Part shown: positions 12,764 to 26,600 of the stretch, piece after piece | Position numbering within the stretch: the first letter of the stretch is position 1 | Layout of the letters: each line of letters starts with the position of its first letter | Notes under the pieces: generated by a model | What the model was told of the DNA's origin: nothing | Seen by the model: the letters and a program-made list of their open reading frames with translations, nothing else | Database searches by the model: none | Translations under genes and position numbers: made by a program | Assembly (NCBI RefSeq): GCF_003945595.2 | Contig: NW_024104998.1 | Coordinates: forward strand, 2,475,790-2,539,789 | Direction: 5' to 3' | Length of the DNA: 64,000 nt | From: Pipra filicauda | Taxonomy: Eukaryota; Chordata; Aves; Passeriformes; Pipridae

Positions 12764-15700
12764 CTAGAAAAAGTGGGGGAGGGAGGAGAAAAAGAGGAAG
12801 ATATTGAAATAAATAACATCAGGCAACATAAAGAAAAAAATACTTGACTGATTTTTAAACAATCCTAGCTAGTTTCAGCCCCCTGAAATACATCTTAAAA
12901 AATCTATTTCACTTTACGAAGGATTCAATAGCTTTATCAGAAGCTTTATTATGATGGAGAGTTAGGAAGCAAGCAAAACACTAGCCTTAACCTTAAATTA
13001 ATCCATTCACTAGACTTCCTAGTGCTCCCTTCTTGGGTGGAACAGAACAAAAGAACACAACATGCAGCAGCAGCAGCTGCCACAGCAGGTAGGCAGATGT
13101 ATGAATATAGCCAGGCAGCCCATCTGCTGAACTAAAGCCCTGAAAACGCTCTAGTTACCAACAGCATGTCCTTAACCTTATTCCCTTGAGCTGCGTAATC
13201 AGATGAGCAAGCAGAAGCACCAAGTCTTACAATGAACTAAAGTTAGTTATACGGACAACAGATTTTTCAAGTGCACACAGACACGACCCACTAAAATATA
13301 CCAAAGCCCTAGAGTTAGCCTTTAGGGAAGAAAAAAAATAATTTTTTTAACACTCACAGTTTATCTTAATTTAACAGATTTGTAAAACTGAAAGACAATG
13401 CCTCTTCCCAGTTAAACAAAACTATATGCTCAATTTGTGTAAGAAAATTAAATTCAAAAGCTTCATTCACAATCCCTATTCTAATTTCCTTCATGATGGT
13501 AACAGGGAACCAGTGTCATTGAAGTTCATTACTCATCTTCAGGTTATCATGTTACTACTGCAACTACAGCACTTGAGAAGAACAGAGAAGTTTAGTTCTC
13601 TCCAGAATTATAATCTTGAATACTCACTCAAGAGAATTGGTAATGGGAAAAGAACTGAAATAATAAAAAGCAAACCTAACAAGGTACACACTTGGACTTG
13701 GAGGGCAAAAAAAAAAAAAAGCAACACACAGTAACAGAGTAGATTCAGAAAAGTTCCCATTCAGGTTTTCCACAGGGAAGACTGCTCTGTTCTGACATGT
13801 GTCCCCCATTCTCTCCCCTCGAGAACTTGTAAGATTTTGTTTGGATCCATTTACTATGAACAATGCTGTCTTTTCTTCTTATGATCAGAATTATAAATGC
13901 TATGTCTTACATCTCAAAATAAACTTTTAGACTAGTCAAGGGAGCCTATCCACACAGCAAATAAAACCAAATATTTTCGCATCTTTGTTATACTTTAGGA
14001 GCAACTTTACTTGCAGATACCAACTCGCCCTTTAAACAGCAACCAAAGTAAAGAAGATTTACAAGTTTGTGCTTTCACATCTTGCATTTTGTAGTGGAGG
14101 AGATACCTTCAGTCACTTAGGATGCAAAATGCCAGGCCAGACTACTTGACTGAAGGTGATCTGTCCCAGACAAGTTTTAGGGAGAAAATATCAGCACATT
14201 TATTACTCTTCTTGTAGTCACTGTCAAAAGGACCTTCTACAGCATAAAGCAGAGGGCAAGAGGAAAAGCACAAGCATTTATCACTCCTCTTAAAATAGCA
14301 TTTGAATGTCACCTTTAAAACCACACTCTTAAATCTCTTTAGTGCTCAGCTGGGATATTAACACTTATATTCCTAAATCACTTGGAGGTAAACTCCTATG
14401 AGTCATCTTCATATCTCTAATACCTATTTTTTTGTTATTTCATTTCCATTATAAAGCAAAGCCATCTGTAATATTTACCACCTCTATCAGTTTACTAAAG
14501 CACATCCAGTAAGAAAGTTCCCACAACAAGGTGAGAAGGAACCTCCTTCACCACAAAAGAAACTTTTGCTATTAGACTGCTCCAGAGCAGACTACAGTCA
14601 TGGTGAAGACCCCTGATTGCTTGAGGACTTCTGGCACTGCTACTGCTGATGCATCAGGACCTGCCAAAGCTGTACATCAGTGTGTACTGAGAGTCTCCAC
14701 CTAATGGAATGGTATCTTTGCTTGGAAATGCTAAAAAGCATAGTGCAGAGATACTGTTACCTGCCAACCACTGATATAATCTGGGCAACATCAAACGTGA
14801 GCCGAGCAGAGGATCTCACCCATCCTCTAATGTGTTTTATAGCCAGAGAGTTATAAACATGTAAGAATTTTCACTCATTATATAAATCATGCCTGCTAAA
14901 AAAATCTTTTTTAAGACAAGCATGCTCTACTCTCCTGAAGAACTAATGAAACTTTCCAATAAAAAGAAATGAAATCCACACAGTGGAATTCTCTTTGCCA
15001 TCTGCTATAGACAAAGTAACTGAGCATCTCCAGAAACACGGTTAAAAGCAACAAGCACACATTTGAATCCTAAAATTCAGGCCAGTCAGCCACAGGTAAC
15101 AGTCATCATCAGTTAACAGTAGCTACGCTATGGCTCTCAGAAAACCAAATTAAAATAGGCTAAGGGTTTTGTTTTACTACACACATTATTTCTGCCCAGC
15201 TCACTCCATCCCAATGGAGTCTGGGCTGGGGACTGTCCTTTACAATGAAGGACATGTGCTATGGAACCTAGCACTCATGTGGCTTCCTCAGCACATGATC
15301 TTTCAAAAGAAAAGTAACCTTTAAGTTCATGATGTACTTTGTAAACAAACAAATTCATCGTCTAAATTAAGAGCAAAAACACTGTTTGCCACTACGTATG
15401 ATTTTAGATCTGCATTTTTATCTGAAGCGTGATTCGACTTCATGTTTGAGCTGTTGATGCTAAAGCTGTTAGGTTTGAAATACAGCGTAAGACCTTGTTT
15501 AGGAAGATGTCTCAAATTGTAGAAGTATTTCTTCGGATTTAAGTTTCACCTTAAAATTAATGACCACAGCCCTTTACAGTCAGTTGTGCTCTTGCCAAAC
15601 CTTCTTCCAACTTCCCCCAATAAGAGTCACACCTCTGATGTGATATATGGCTAACAGCAGCTGTTGAAGCATGAAAGACAGTAGCAGCTACAGCCTGATC

Positions 15701-18700
15701 AAAATAAATTAACCAATGTTTTGATAAGGAAACAGTCAATACTGGAATTACCTAACAACCTCTCAATAACAGGATAAACGTCTTCTAGATAGTTAAGCAA
15801 GTCATGAGAGTCAGCCATTTTTTAAGTTGCAAAAATCTCTTTGCTTCTTTCACTACAAGCAATAAATTTTCTTTGCTTAAATCCTCAAAGCTAGCCAAAA
15901 AAACCCCACACACAAATAAAGGCAGAACCTGCATCATCAAGCAATAATTCTACAATACTCACCACGACTGTTCACTTCCCCATCAACGCAGACATACTAA
16001 CAGCAAGACTAACCATGATAAACTCAGCCTACAGTCTTTATTTGATTAAATAGTTTAAAAATAAGGGACGGTGCATCTTCTTCTCTACATTCCTGTGACT
16101 TAAAACCAACATACAGAGAACCCGTGACTGTTTTTCAGATACAAAGGAAAGCATATCTGAACCCTTAGAAAGGTGGATTGCTTTAAAAAAAGTGTGAATG
16201 TATGAAAGGTAGTGATTTTTTTTTAAATCATCTTAAACTATACGGATTCTGCTATAAAATTCTATCACTTTTCTGTTCCTGAACATGAAAGATTGCACTA
16301 AGACTGACCTAAAGAGTCAATGAATATATTTCCTTAAGGCTGCCTATAATACAGCCTGTTTCTGTTCAAACCAGGACACAGTCAATTACTTAACAACCCC
16401 GTTGTCTCAACAGACAAAGCTCACATTTACTCCAGCCTGCAACATTCCAGTCCTAAACAGCTAGATTTCAAATTTAAGTAGTAGTTAACCATTGCCCAGC
16501 TTAATATTTCAGACCTACATGGACTCAGTAGCCTTGGGCAGCTTCCTACTTTTATGAGTTGAACTAAACTGGCTGCTGCACACGCATAACCCACCCGATC
16601 GAGGTTTTATTCCTTAAGCAGCAGATCCAGGCAGTCAAGACCAAGAAGCTGCAAGAGCAGCACACTGATGCCCTCCACACCACCATCCTCACATTTTGCC
16701 ATTCAGATTTTGTAAAATCAACAGGTTCCTCAATTCGGCTATCGAGCCTTCTATAGAAGAAATTTAGCAGCATTTCTTGATGGCCATGCAGCAAGCAAAC
16801 TGAATAAACAGAAGCGAGAAGGCAGCTAATAATGACTGCTTCAACCTTGAAAGACATGTCATGCAGAGTTGATATTTTTACAGCTATTAGTTGATATCTC
16901 AGACAAAACTCTCAAGTACTTAGACACACACAAACCAGTTACTCATATAATGGAACTATGCACCTACACACAATACAATAATCAGCACAAATACCGTGCT
17001 ATTCTGAAGAACTAGGCTAAAAAGACCTCTCATGCTAAAAAATGCCATGCCAAAGGTCATATTGAGAGCAGAGCCTCAAAATGTAGGATTAAACATTAGG
17101 CTACTAAATCTGCATTTAAACATTGCGTATTTAAACTGCTTTTCAAAACTGCTAAGCTCCTGCTGGCTGTTAGGGGTAGTAATTTAAGCATTTGCCGCAT
17201 GGAAGGAGATGACATAAATGACAGCAATGAAAGTCACATTCTTATTTTACTCAAAAAGTTGAAGGAAAACATTCACTGAAAACTTCGCAAACACACGTAA
17301 GACCGTGACGACACAGAAAAAGTCATGACAAGACATTCAAATTGGGGAATATGGCTCATGAGACTTCTACATTTCAGCTCATTTACCTACTGAGAGAACA
17401 GCACTGCTGATGCCAGGACAGTTATGCAAGTGCCTGACCACATCCATGGGAAGCACGCCTAGTCTCCTGCGTGTTTAATGCCTAGCTCTCATGGCTGTCA
17501 CAGACACCACACATGGTACATTCCTCCTGCGTACAGATTAGCCAAAATATAAGACCAGAGCTGTAAAATGACTGCAACATCATTTCTGACTGCTGCTTCC
17601 AAAGAAATTTGGTTATCTGAACGCAGTGCTTTCCTAGTGTACACTTCACACAGTACAGCTGTGTTAAAAATTAAGTCCGTACAGTTTAGACATCAAAGGA
17701 TGGCATCATCCCAGGAAGGGGAGATGCAACTTGCAAAGATGAAAATAGTGACCTGATGCACTTCAGAAATATTCTGCCTTCAGTGGGAAGCATCCACAAA
17801 TGTGATATAAGCATTTCTGAAAAGTTTAGTTTCACATTTATCTTTCTGAAATTCAGTTAGTTCTTCACAGAAATACATATCCTTACAAAAATCTGCAGGG
17901 GCTGTCAGTGTCACTTGTTAAACTAAGAATTGGGGAGGGAGGGAGGAGTGAAAACCTCAGGTCCCTTTCTCAAAAGTCACAAGTTTTGCCTATGTACAGT
18001 CAGCTACATGCCATGAATGCTATTCAGTAACATCTTTTGGGCAAGAAATCCATGAAATCCTAAGTTCCCCACATAATCGTTCAGCAGGAGCCAGACTGCA
18101 TTTTATTTCCTTAATGCATGATGTACTTTGCTGAAGAAGAGGCTTCTACCAAGGCAACTGAGGGCACAACAGCCTTCGAATACTTGGCAGCCTGTTGCTG
18201 TCAAGCAGCTGATGCAGGAATGACCAGCCTAGAGTTCAGCCTGTGCCACAGATTTGGAAACAATATCCTACGTCATTCAAGTTCACAGGAGCTCAGATAT
18301 GAGACCACAACCACGTCACGTAGGAGGACTCTGATGCAAACCCACCGAGCCTCGTTGTTACATCATACAAAGTCATTCGCCACAACAGTTGGGCTGCAAA
18401 CTCTTTTCCCTAACATGGGAGCACTGCTAATTTTAAGTCAGTGCTTATAACACGAAGTAAAAAGCCTCAGCATGTCTTTTCTTTCCAGATCAGAAGACAA
18501 AAGTCTACAGCCACTTATTACAAGCACATATTTAGAGGCTTTTAGTGAGGTAACCAGAGCAATAAGGAAAAGAAATAACGTTTTTTACATTTAAGTACAT
18601 TACAAACACGAGTAGGAGGGGACAAGCCTAATCCAGAGACACTTCAGTTTTAGTGTTACATAACCTGGAATTTTAAGAGCCCTTTTTTGGTCGTATGACC

Positions 18701-18902
18701 ACCCTCTCTCCCAACGTAAGTTTAAAACACAGATGTGAAGCGGTTTATCTAAAAATAGTCCTAGATAAGCAAGTGAAACAATTGCAGCCACAAAAATATT
18801 TCAGGAATACTCTTCAAAACATTTGACAGAGGTGTTAACCTTGCAAACAACGCCATACAGGGGAGCAGTAACATGCTTAACATGACCCCTAAATGACGTT
18901 TG
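12764..18902 (-). other. CHD7: CHD7 intron 1, 3' part
   Basis: AT-rich intronic sequence. A pair of adjacent short hairpins lies at 15194-15253. A short CAG run near 13064-13078 and several A-runs are present. No LINE, LTR, exon or RNA gene is recognised. An ORF on the minus strand at 16564-16857 and one on the plus strand at 18118-18450 resemble nothing known and are not called genes. Confidence 0.75.
15194..15253. repeat. Two adjacent short hairpins
   Basis: Hairpin one (15194-15226) pairs GCCCAG with CTGGGC and ACTCCAT with ATGGAGT, with a 3-nt bulge and a 4-nt CCCA loop. Hairpin two (15234-15254) pairs TGTCCTT with AAGGACA around a 7-nt loop. They are seven bases apart. The structures are read from the sequence; function is unknown. 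Confidence 0.5.
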
Positions 18903-18989
18903 ACCATGACAAGGCAGCCGTGTAGCCAATATAAAAAACACAAGAAGATATGAAAAATCGTATGGACTACACGGCTGCCTTGTTTTGGT
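18903..18989 (+). repeat. Inverted repeat able to form an 87-nt hairpin
   Basis: Positions 18909-18925 and 18967-18983 are exact 17-base reverse complements (ACAAGGCAGCCGTGTAG). Extending outward gives 23-nt arms with 21 Watson-Crick pairs, one G-U and one T-T mismatch when read on the plus strand. The 41-nt loop is AT-rich. It borders a CpG-rich patch starting near 19010. It could be a local inverted duplication, a small-RNA precursor or a remnant of transposon termini; none is shown. Confidence 0.6.
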
Positions 18990-19009
18990 GGGTTGTGGTG
19001 GGCTGGGGA

Positions 19010-19750
19010 CACTTAGCTGAGCGCTTGCTGCTCCGTGGCTGTGCGATGGCCAAGCGAGCACAAAGCCCTGGCAGGGCCGGCGGGGAGGTAGTGTCAGGGA
19101 GAAGACTTATATTGTCGCCATCAGTCACCCAGATATCTCCCCGCAATTACATTCTCTTCTCAAGCTGACACTAAACCGGCCCGGGGATTCAAGAGGTGGG
19201 GCCAGCGGCGACCCCACTGGGGCGCTGAAAAAACACCCCGCGCAACCGATGGCTCCTATTAAGGGCCGGGCTTTTTGAGCACCTACTGCAGTTGTCACTG
19301 ATTAACCAACTTATCTGGCAATTTCCTACATTCTTTTGCATTTAAAAAGGATCTGAAAGGCCGAGAGTCATCCCTTGCATATTCCCGGGGGAGTGGGAGG
19401 CTGCGCCTCGTCCGGCTGGTGGGGCGCGGAGGGGCCTCCGCCACCCTCCCGCCCTCCTCCCCCAGCTCGGGCCTGCAGCTGAAAATAATTTATCTGTTCG
19501 CTCAGCCGGGCTCCCGGCATATGCGACTGGGAGGGAAACGTATCCATCATGGATAAACTTGAGCACAAAGACAGGCTGAGTGTCACAGGATACAAAAGGG
19601 CAGAGGTCGCCGCGGCGAGCAGGAGGGTTTGCGCAGGGCAGGGCAGGGCGGCATGGCCGCCTTACGGCAGCGCCGGGCCCGGCCTGCCCGGCCGGTCACA
19701 GCCCCTCGAGTAAACAAAGCCCGAGCCACAAAAACCGGAAAAAACCGCTG
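19010..19750. promoter_or_regulatory. CpG-rich patch inside CHD7 intron 1 (possible alternative promoter or enhancer)
   Basis: CpG dinucleotides are frequent at about 19020-19260 and 19380-19740 (for example CGCCGCGGCGAGC near 19608-19620 and GCGCCGGGCCCGG near 19670-19682), while flanking intron is CpG-poor and AT-rich. Between the two GC-rich parts lies an AT-rich segment (about 19270-19370) that looks non-repetitive. A donor-like GCC|GTAAGG exists on the minus strand near 19661-19668. Whether transcription starts here is unknown. Confidence 0.5.
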
Positions 19751-20604
19751 TAAACAACAAAATAATCGGAGGGGTGACGCAGCTCTAAGTAACACGAGGC
19801 CTTTCCCCCTCCCTTCGCTGAAAGCAGCTCGTGGTGTTTACACCCAGAAAGCTGGGAACTGTAAAAATTCATGAGGTGGAGACTCAAATGTTTCCCAGAG
19901 TTTCTGAACATGTGATTTTCACCGAAATGTATTTTTTTAATCACAGGCAGGTTTTAAGACTTAATCGTATCCCAAAAGGCTATTTCCAGCTATAGAATTA
20001 TGAGCACTTTAAAGTAGCCAGACCCCATATTTTACTTTACCTGTTACAAGGCCAATACAATCATGTTTCATTCATAGTTTATGAAGTCTGAAAAACCACT
20101 TGATGAAATTACAGTCTACCAATACCACACATGGTATATTTGTCCACGTATATTCTATAATCATTTCAATTTATGACTTGTACTTAAGAGTCATTTTCCT
20201 GTACATGTGTTCTTCATAAATACTGGTAGATCACAGTCTGTGCTTTTACAGGAACCACATATCCACACTCATTTCTGTGAAGATAAATACACCTTATGCA
20301 TCCAAAGTGAAAAGCCAGAGTTTTCACAGGACTAAAGAGAACACACTTCAGGATTGCAGAACAAAATGGTAGTTCTCCCTTACACTCTTTATATGTGGCA
20401 AGAGGAATCATCCTACATCTGAACTTAAGCCCTCACTCAACTGCCAATACTGATGATCGGTTTTGCCCCATACACTTAAGCATAACTTCATGATTGTTTC
20501 AGCAAAGAAAAAAATTATTACATATTACAATGGAAAAGGATTACAAATTATCTTATTCAGAAAAAAATGACATCACTGTTTCATATAGTATTTTAAATGA
20601 AATC

Positions 20605-20660
20605 ACACATAGAATGGCTTGGGTTGGAAGGGTCCTTAAAGATCCTCCCAAGCCCCAAAC
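20605..20660 (-). mobile_element. CR1 LINE 3'-end scrap
   Basis: A short piece containing CATAGAATGGCTTGGGTTGG followed by AAGGGTCCTTAAAGATCCTC, the reverse complement of the CR1 3' end. Only about 55 bp survives. Confidence 0.85.
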
Positions 20661-23600
20661 ACGATCTATTGGATTTTACAAATTTTATCTTCATTACAAA
20701 GAAGACCTGCAGTACCACACTAATTATGTATTTTATCATATGTTATAGACTATTTAAATGAAGTGTTAAATTATTTCACTAACTTAAAATCAACCATAAA
20801 GAAAAAGGGTTGGGGAGTGAGGGTGTGAAGAAAGACAGTATGCTGCAGGACACAATGCAGCACACGGAGTAAATAGATTTGAGAAACCTTCCTTTAGTGC
20901 CTGGACCATTGAGCGGGTCCAGTAATGTCCTACAGGATATGGGGGACAGCTGAGACACAGGACAGATAACCAAAAGACCTTCCACAACTAGTTCATTAGA
21001 CTACTTAAATTTGAGAGGTAGGTTTGTTTGTTTTGACAAAATTAACATATGCACCTTGAACATTCTATTGTTTTTTTGAAGGATATGACAAAAAAAGTAG
21101 TTTATTCTTGGTCAGTGGAATGGAAGCAGGCTCTTGCACATACAGATGAAGTCTGATTTTTTTGTTGTTGTTGTTTTTTGGTTTTTTTGACATAATGCCT
21201 GGCTCACAGTGATACTTATTCAAACCACAATGTAAACAACTATACCAGGCTTGTTCTCTGCAATGGAGAGTGGCAAGGGAAAAGAGTGTGGAGGTCTCAA
21301 CTTCCATTGTATAAGACTAAGATATTTAAGAGTAAACAAACAGCTGCATTCAAGTTCACTTAGACATGGAAAAAGGGTGCCTAGACAGCATAAACAATAG
21401 TGCCAGAAGTTATACATTGAAACGGGGACTGTCAGATGAGTGCAACCCTTATCAGGCTTCATATGCAGCGTGGCCTTTCTTTCCAGGCACGACTGAACTG
21501 AATGTTTTTCCACTATAAAAGCAGAGCAGGTTCAAAGGGAAGAAAACCAAATTTTCTTGTGCAAAACCTTAATGGGCCTCCAGACAAAGAAGAAAACTAA
21601 CTGAGGTGTTTTCAAGTGTGTTGCCTAATTCATATGCACTTCTAAGATGACTCCAGCATAGGTATGTTCAAGCAAACAGAGCCTTCCAGGGAAAAATTTG
21701 TCATCTAAAGTTCTAGAACTATGCAATCTCACTCCCCTTCTCATCAAGATTTTGAAGAACTTGGAAGTAATTATCTTTGACTTGCGAACAACTGATCCAG
21801 TACCCAAAGCCACAGTCATTCAAACTACTGCAAGCAGTAGGAACACCTGACGTTCATCTACCACAAAATCTTTTACGCACAACAGCAAAGTTCTTGAGCT
21901 ACCTTCAATTCTCCACAATCTTTGCAGAGATGGATGATGAACATACCAGAGCAGTGCTGCATTCATAGATCAGATATGAAAGGGAGTTTTTACTTATCTA
22001 AAAATGAACTTGGAAATCAGTTCCACTTCATGGTAGGCAGCTCCATCTTCACTCAGAAAGCAGAGTTAAACTTAATTTTATAATGGAAAGCACTATTTTC
22101 AGTGTTCCTAACGATTCACATTTTGTTTAAGTTTACCTTTCAAGCTTATCAATCTTGCTGCAGCATTTACAGAGAATTAGACATTTCCAAGCCCTTTTAA
22201 ATTAAAATAAATAAATAAACCTCCCCCCCAAAAAACAGCCAAACAAACCCAAAACAAACAAAAAGACCCATTTCCACATTGCCCTCCTCTCAACAAACAC
22301 AAAAATTTATTTTTACTCACTAGAAAACTGTCAGGTTAAAATTTAGTGTGGAGTGCTGGGGTGGTTTTTTTTGTTTTGGGTTATTTTCTGGGGGTTTTTT
22401 TGTTGTCATCACTTTTGTGGTGTTTTTTTAAGTAGGAAAAGCAAGAAAACTGAAGAAATGGGCAGGCTGCCTAGAAGGTTAGACTACTATGTTAAAGCAT
22501 AAGAAACAAGAAGGCTTATTTTGATAACTTTGGAAGAGTTTGATTGCAAACTTAGCTGGACTAGCAATTTCTTTCGTGTTTGTAAATACCTAAAAAAGTG
22601 AAAGTCTGACCAATAAAATGGCTCATTAAAAAAAATCCCAAGCAAAAACACTCAAGCTGCAAAGATCCCAGAACAACAGAACTCAGCACTCCTAAACAAG
22701 TACTATATGAAGATTGCTACCACACAGATTTGTGTAACCAGCCAAGTTTAGAACTATTTCACTTACTATTCAGAGTCCAGTTCTCAGAACAAAACCTACA
22801 ACAGCTAGTGTATTATCTCTCCTACAGTGCAATGCAGAAACACTACTAGCAAAACAACATTTCCAAATTTATTTTATCTCCACAAAAAAACCATCATTCA
22901 GAATAAGATAGCAAACTAAAGACTGAAAGACTATACTATGTTTTACTTAAAGCATCTACTAAATGGCATTTTTATAGCATAGACTTAGATCGCCTGAACC
23001 CAACACTACAGTGCTCAGCTGAGGAAAAGGCATGGATGAGGCTCTGCTAGAGATCAACTGATTTAGAAGTCACAGGAATTAGAAGCAGATTAAATACTTA
23101 TGCTGTATTAGCAAATATTATTTGGACCTACAACCGAGCCTCAGGTAACGGTTTAATTAATGATGCTTGCAAAGCAATAAAATCTAGCTCCTTTCCCCCC
23201 CAATTATATATACTATGTAAAACTAGTTATGAAAGTAAAAGTACATAGAAGTACTTTAAGGGGAAGATGAACTGCCTGCTGTCACTACAATACCTCCACA
23301 ATGAGCTTTCCTGTCCCATGTTTTACAGTACCTTTTAAATTATTGTATCTGGTCACAAAGCATTATCAAAAAATCTGAAACATAAGAGGATGATTCTTCC
23401 TTTCCTACCCTGTTCAGCACCTGAAATCCAGGTACCTCCATGTGTTTTCAGGCAACCGTTATCCCTGAATTTAGTCCTGAAAAAGAAGCAAGAGAGAAGA
23501 TCTCCTCAGAGAAGTACATGTTATGTACTCTCAACTGAGACTGCAGCTTCAAAACAAAGCAAGCAATGAAACATCACACCTCAGTAACAGCCAGTCATCA

Positions 23601-26600
23601 GAATCAGGCCCCCCTGGACACTGTATACCAGTGTGCCCAGCTTGGGCAGGAACAAGTTATTCAGGAAAAAAAATTCTATTTGAGAATCTTCTGCGCTTAC
23701 CACTCAAAAAGACACAAAGACTTAACTTAATACATCGATCTTCTACCACCTGCTCTTTATGTAAACTGTTAAGGAGGTTCTTTTGTCTGGATGTCCCTCA
23801 AAGCCAGGTCTCACTCCTCAGCGTAAGGGACACTAACACCAACTGCACCTATCATATCTCCACAGCACCCAACACATTCTGCGCAGCTCTGCAAGTTACT
23901 CAAAAACCAAAAGTGAAGAGTCAAGCAAAAGACACGGGAACCAGCGTAATCGAGAGATGTCTGCAAGGCAGTAGCAACAGCTGTCAACTGGATTTGCTCA
24001 TCGGGATTGTCAGGAGTCCCATCCTGCTTCTGAGCATTCAGGTGAGCCAGCTGCCACCTTCCCTTTCAAATGAACTCCTCACTAGTCAGCCGTGACTCTC
24101 ACAGCAACCCTGGGTTACAGCACAGGCACTGTGATCATATTCAAAAGCTGTTGCTACCAAAACCTAGAAATATTTATTTAAAATTTAGACTTTTTTTGTG
24201 TGTCTTTTTTTTTTCCTCTGGGGAAGGCTGCATTTGTGTTTGATTTGTGGCTACTTTATAAATTAACTCTTTTACTGTTAAAGTAACTCTTTCTGACACC
24301 TCCATATACAATACATACTTTTAGAATGAATAGAAGATACTATGAAACAAGAATTACTCTGTATCTGTAATCTCCTTAGTAAATAGTAATTGATGCATTA
24401 GATAAAAAGAAAAACCACCAAGAAAACCCAAACAAAACCACTTAAATATCTGTGTGCTTAAAAGGAAAAATTCCCCTATTCTTTAGGGATCTCAGGATTG
24501 TAAACAGCATCGCAGACAGGAGGGATTATTACATTTTTCACAGCATCAAGATGCTCTATGAAGAAACAGGCTACATCACTTTTTCTGTTTGCAATAAACA
24601 TGTAATTCAATGTAGTTCATTTAAACCAGGAGAGTCAGCTCCCTGGTATCAGCCTGGTCCACAAATAGCCCCTGTTGATAATCTGGGAATTTGAGATTAT
24701 TGCTATGGCCATAGCATACTACTTTACCTGAGGATCAACAGTTAGTTTTTCATGTCTCACACCCATGCCCTATGTCTCCTTCACAACAAGGACAAAACTA
24801 AGCTCCCTCTCACACCTTCTAAACCACTGAGTGAGGTAACAGCATTAAAGCTGGAGTAGATTTACAGTTAAGGTCCAGATCTAAAAAAGCCTTTTTCTCC
24901 AGAGCTGAAGCCAACGAAAAGAAGTTTAAACCAGAGTTTCATTTGAGAGGAAGGAAGAAGGATACATCAGCAAAGCAGCGATGCAAGGAACATCTACAAG
25001 ATAGAATCTATGGAGCGCCTCTATTTCAAACCTACGATCGCAATATAGTCCAGTCATTCATACTTTGTTAGAAAAGTGGTGTCCATCTTACTTCAAAAAA
25101 GACATACCACCTTTTAAGATAACTGACACAAAGGTGCAACAGAATATACCTCGAAATCTTTTTACAGTTCTGAGAACTAGATCGAAGATTTCAGTGATAA
25201 CCACAAATTTCACATTTCACTGGAGCCAGAGACTGTCCAGCCAGTTTTTCCCCCTACTTCTTTTTGACCTAGGCATCTGCACCTTTGAATGAATTCAAAC
25301 TCAGAAAACTACTAATTCATCCATTTAAATTAATTTCCTATTTCTGCTTCACCATACTGTAGCTACTTAATCTGAGTGCCTTGTAGCTAGACAGACTATC
25401 ATACCTAATAACTCCTTAAACCATCAGTAGACACTCACTCCACTGTCTGTTGTTCCCAAACTTCAGAAATCACAAGCTGGATTCTCTTTGACCCTGATCT
25501 TTTATTTTCCCTAGTAATGCTCCAAGTGCTGAACACGGGATGGGGAAGCTTCTTTCCAAAACATTGCACAGCCTCTTCCCTGACTGCTCCGTACTCTTAC
25601 TGTTCAACTAAACTCCCAAACTATTAACAACATGGTAGTTCCTCACTACTGAGTACAAATGAGAGACTGACTCATGCAAATGTTATCCATCAATAAAAAC
25701 ATTCATGTCTCACCAAGTCCTCTCCTTCTTGTTCAATGTTTCATTCACTCCATGTTTTTCAAAAAGGCAACACATCTCATGGGCATGGAACCTCTCTTCT
25801 CACTCTGCATGGAACGTGTGGCAGCTGCACTCGCATAGAAAACCTCCCAGAAGTATATTACACCTCTGATAATGCAATACATCTATCATCCCAAAAGGCA
25901 AACAATTGCTCCTATCAGCAACTCTATATTTTATTCCTCCATAATCAGTTTCTGCCAACATCAAGCTAATAAATGCATGATCCCCAGTTAGAAATCAGTG
26001 GTTAAGTTACATATATTGTATTAGCTGGGATGTGGGGGCAGAGGGGGGCTAATTTGAGAAATACATAGAAGTTTTGCTTTCAGGAGAATGAGAATTAGCA
26101 CTTTTAATGTGCTCTGGGATTTCAAGTTGAATGTATGAACCACTTAAAAAAAAAATCACTTTACAGTAATTTCCAACTGGTTGCCTAACACCCATCTCCT
26201 AAGTGACTATCATCAAAACATAACCATAACACTAGCAATGAATTAATATTAAAACCCTTCAGTGAGATCACAGAAGTCCTCAAAGAACAGCCCAAGTTGT
26301 CAGAGCACACTTCTCCCACACTCTGAATAGTAGTTAGGTTCTGGAAATAAAAGCTTTGTTCAATTTCTAAAGTGGGTGCTAGGTACATTTCTCATTTACA
26401 CATATAATTTTGAAATTCAAACCAATTTGATGGTGTCTAAACAGATTTTAAAAGCCAAGAACGACTACTTTCAAAAAGAAAATGATGCAGTATTCAGAAA
26501 AAGGGGAAGCTACACTCACTCACTAGGATAATTTGACTAGCAAGGGACTGCACTCTGACAATTTTATTAACTTTGGCAGTGATAATTTATGAAGTTTTGC

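Noticed and set aside
23523..24095. 190-codon plus-strand ORF in intron 1
   Set aside because: No recognisable domain, no splice context and no repeat origin; length is within what chance allows in 40 kb of intron.
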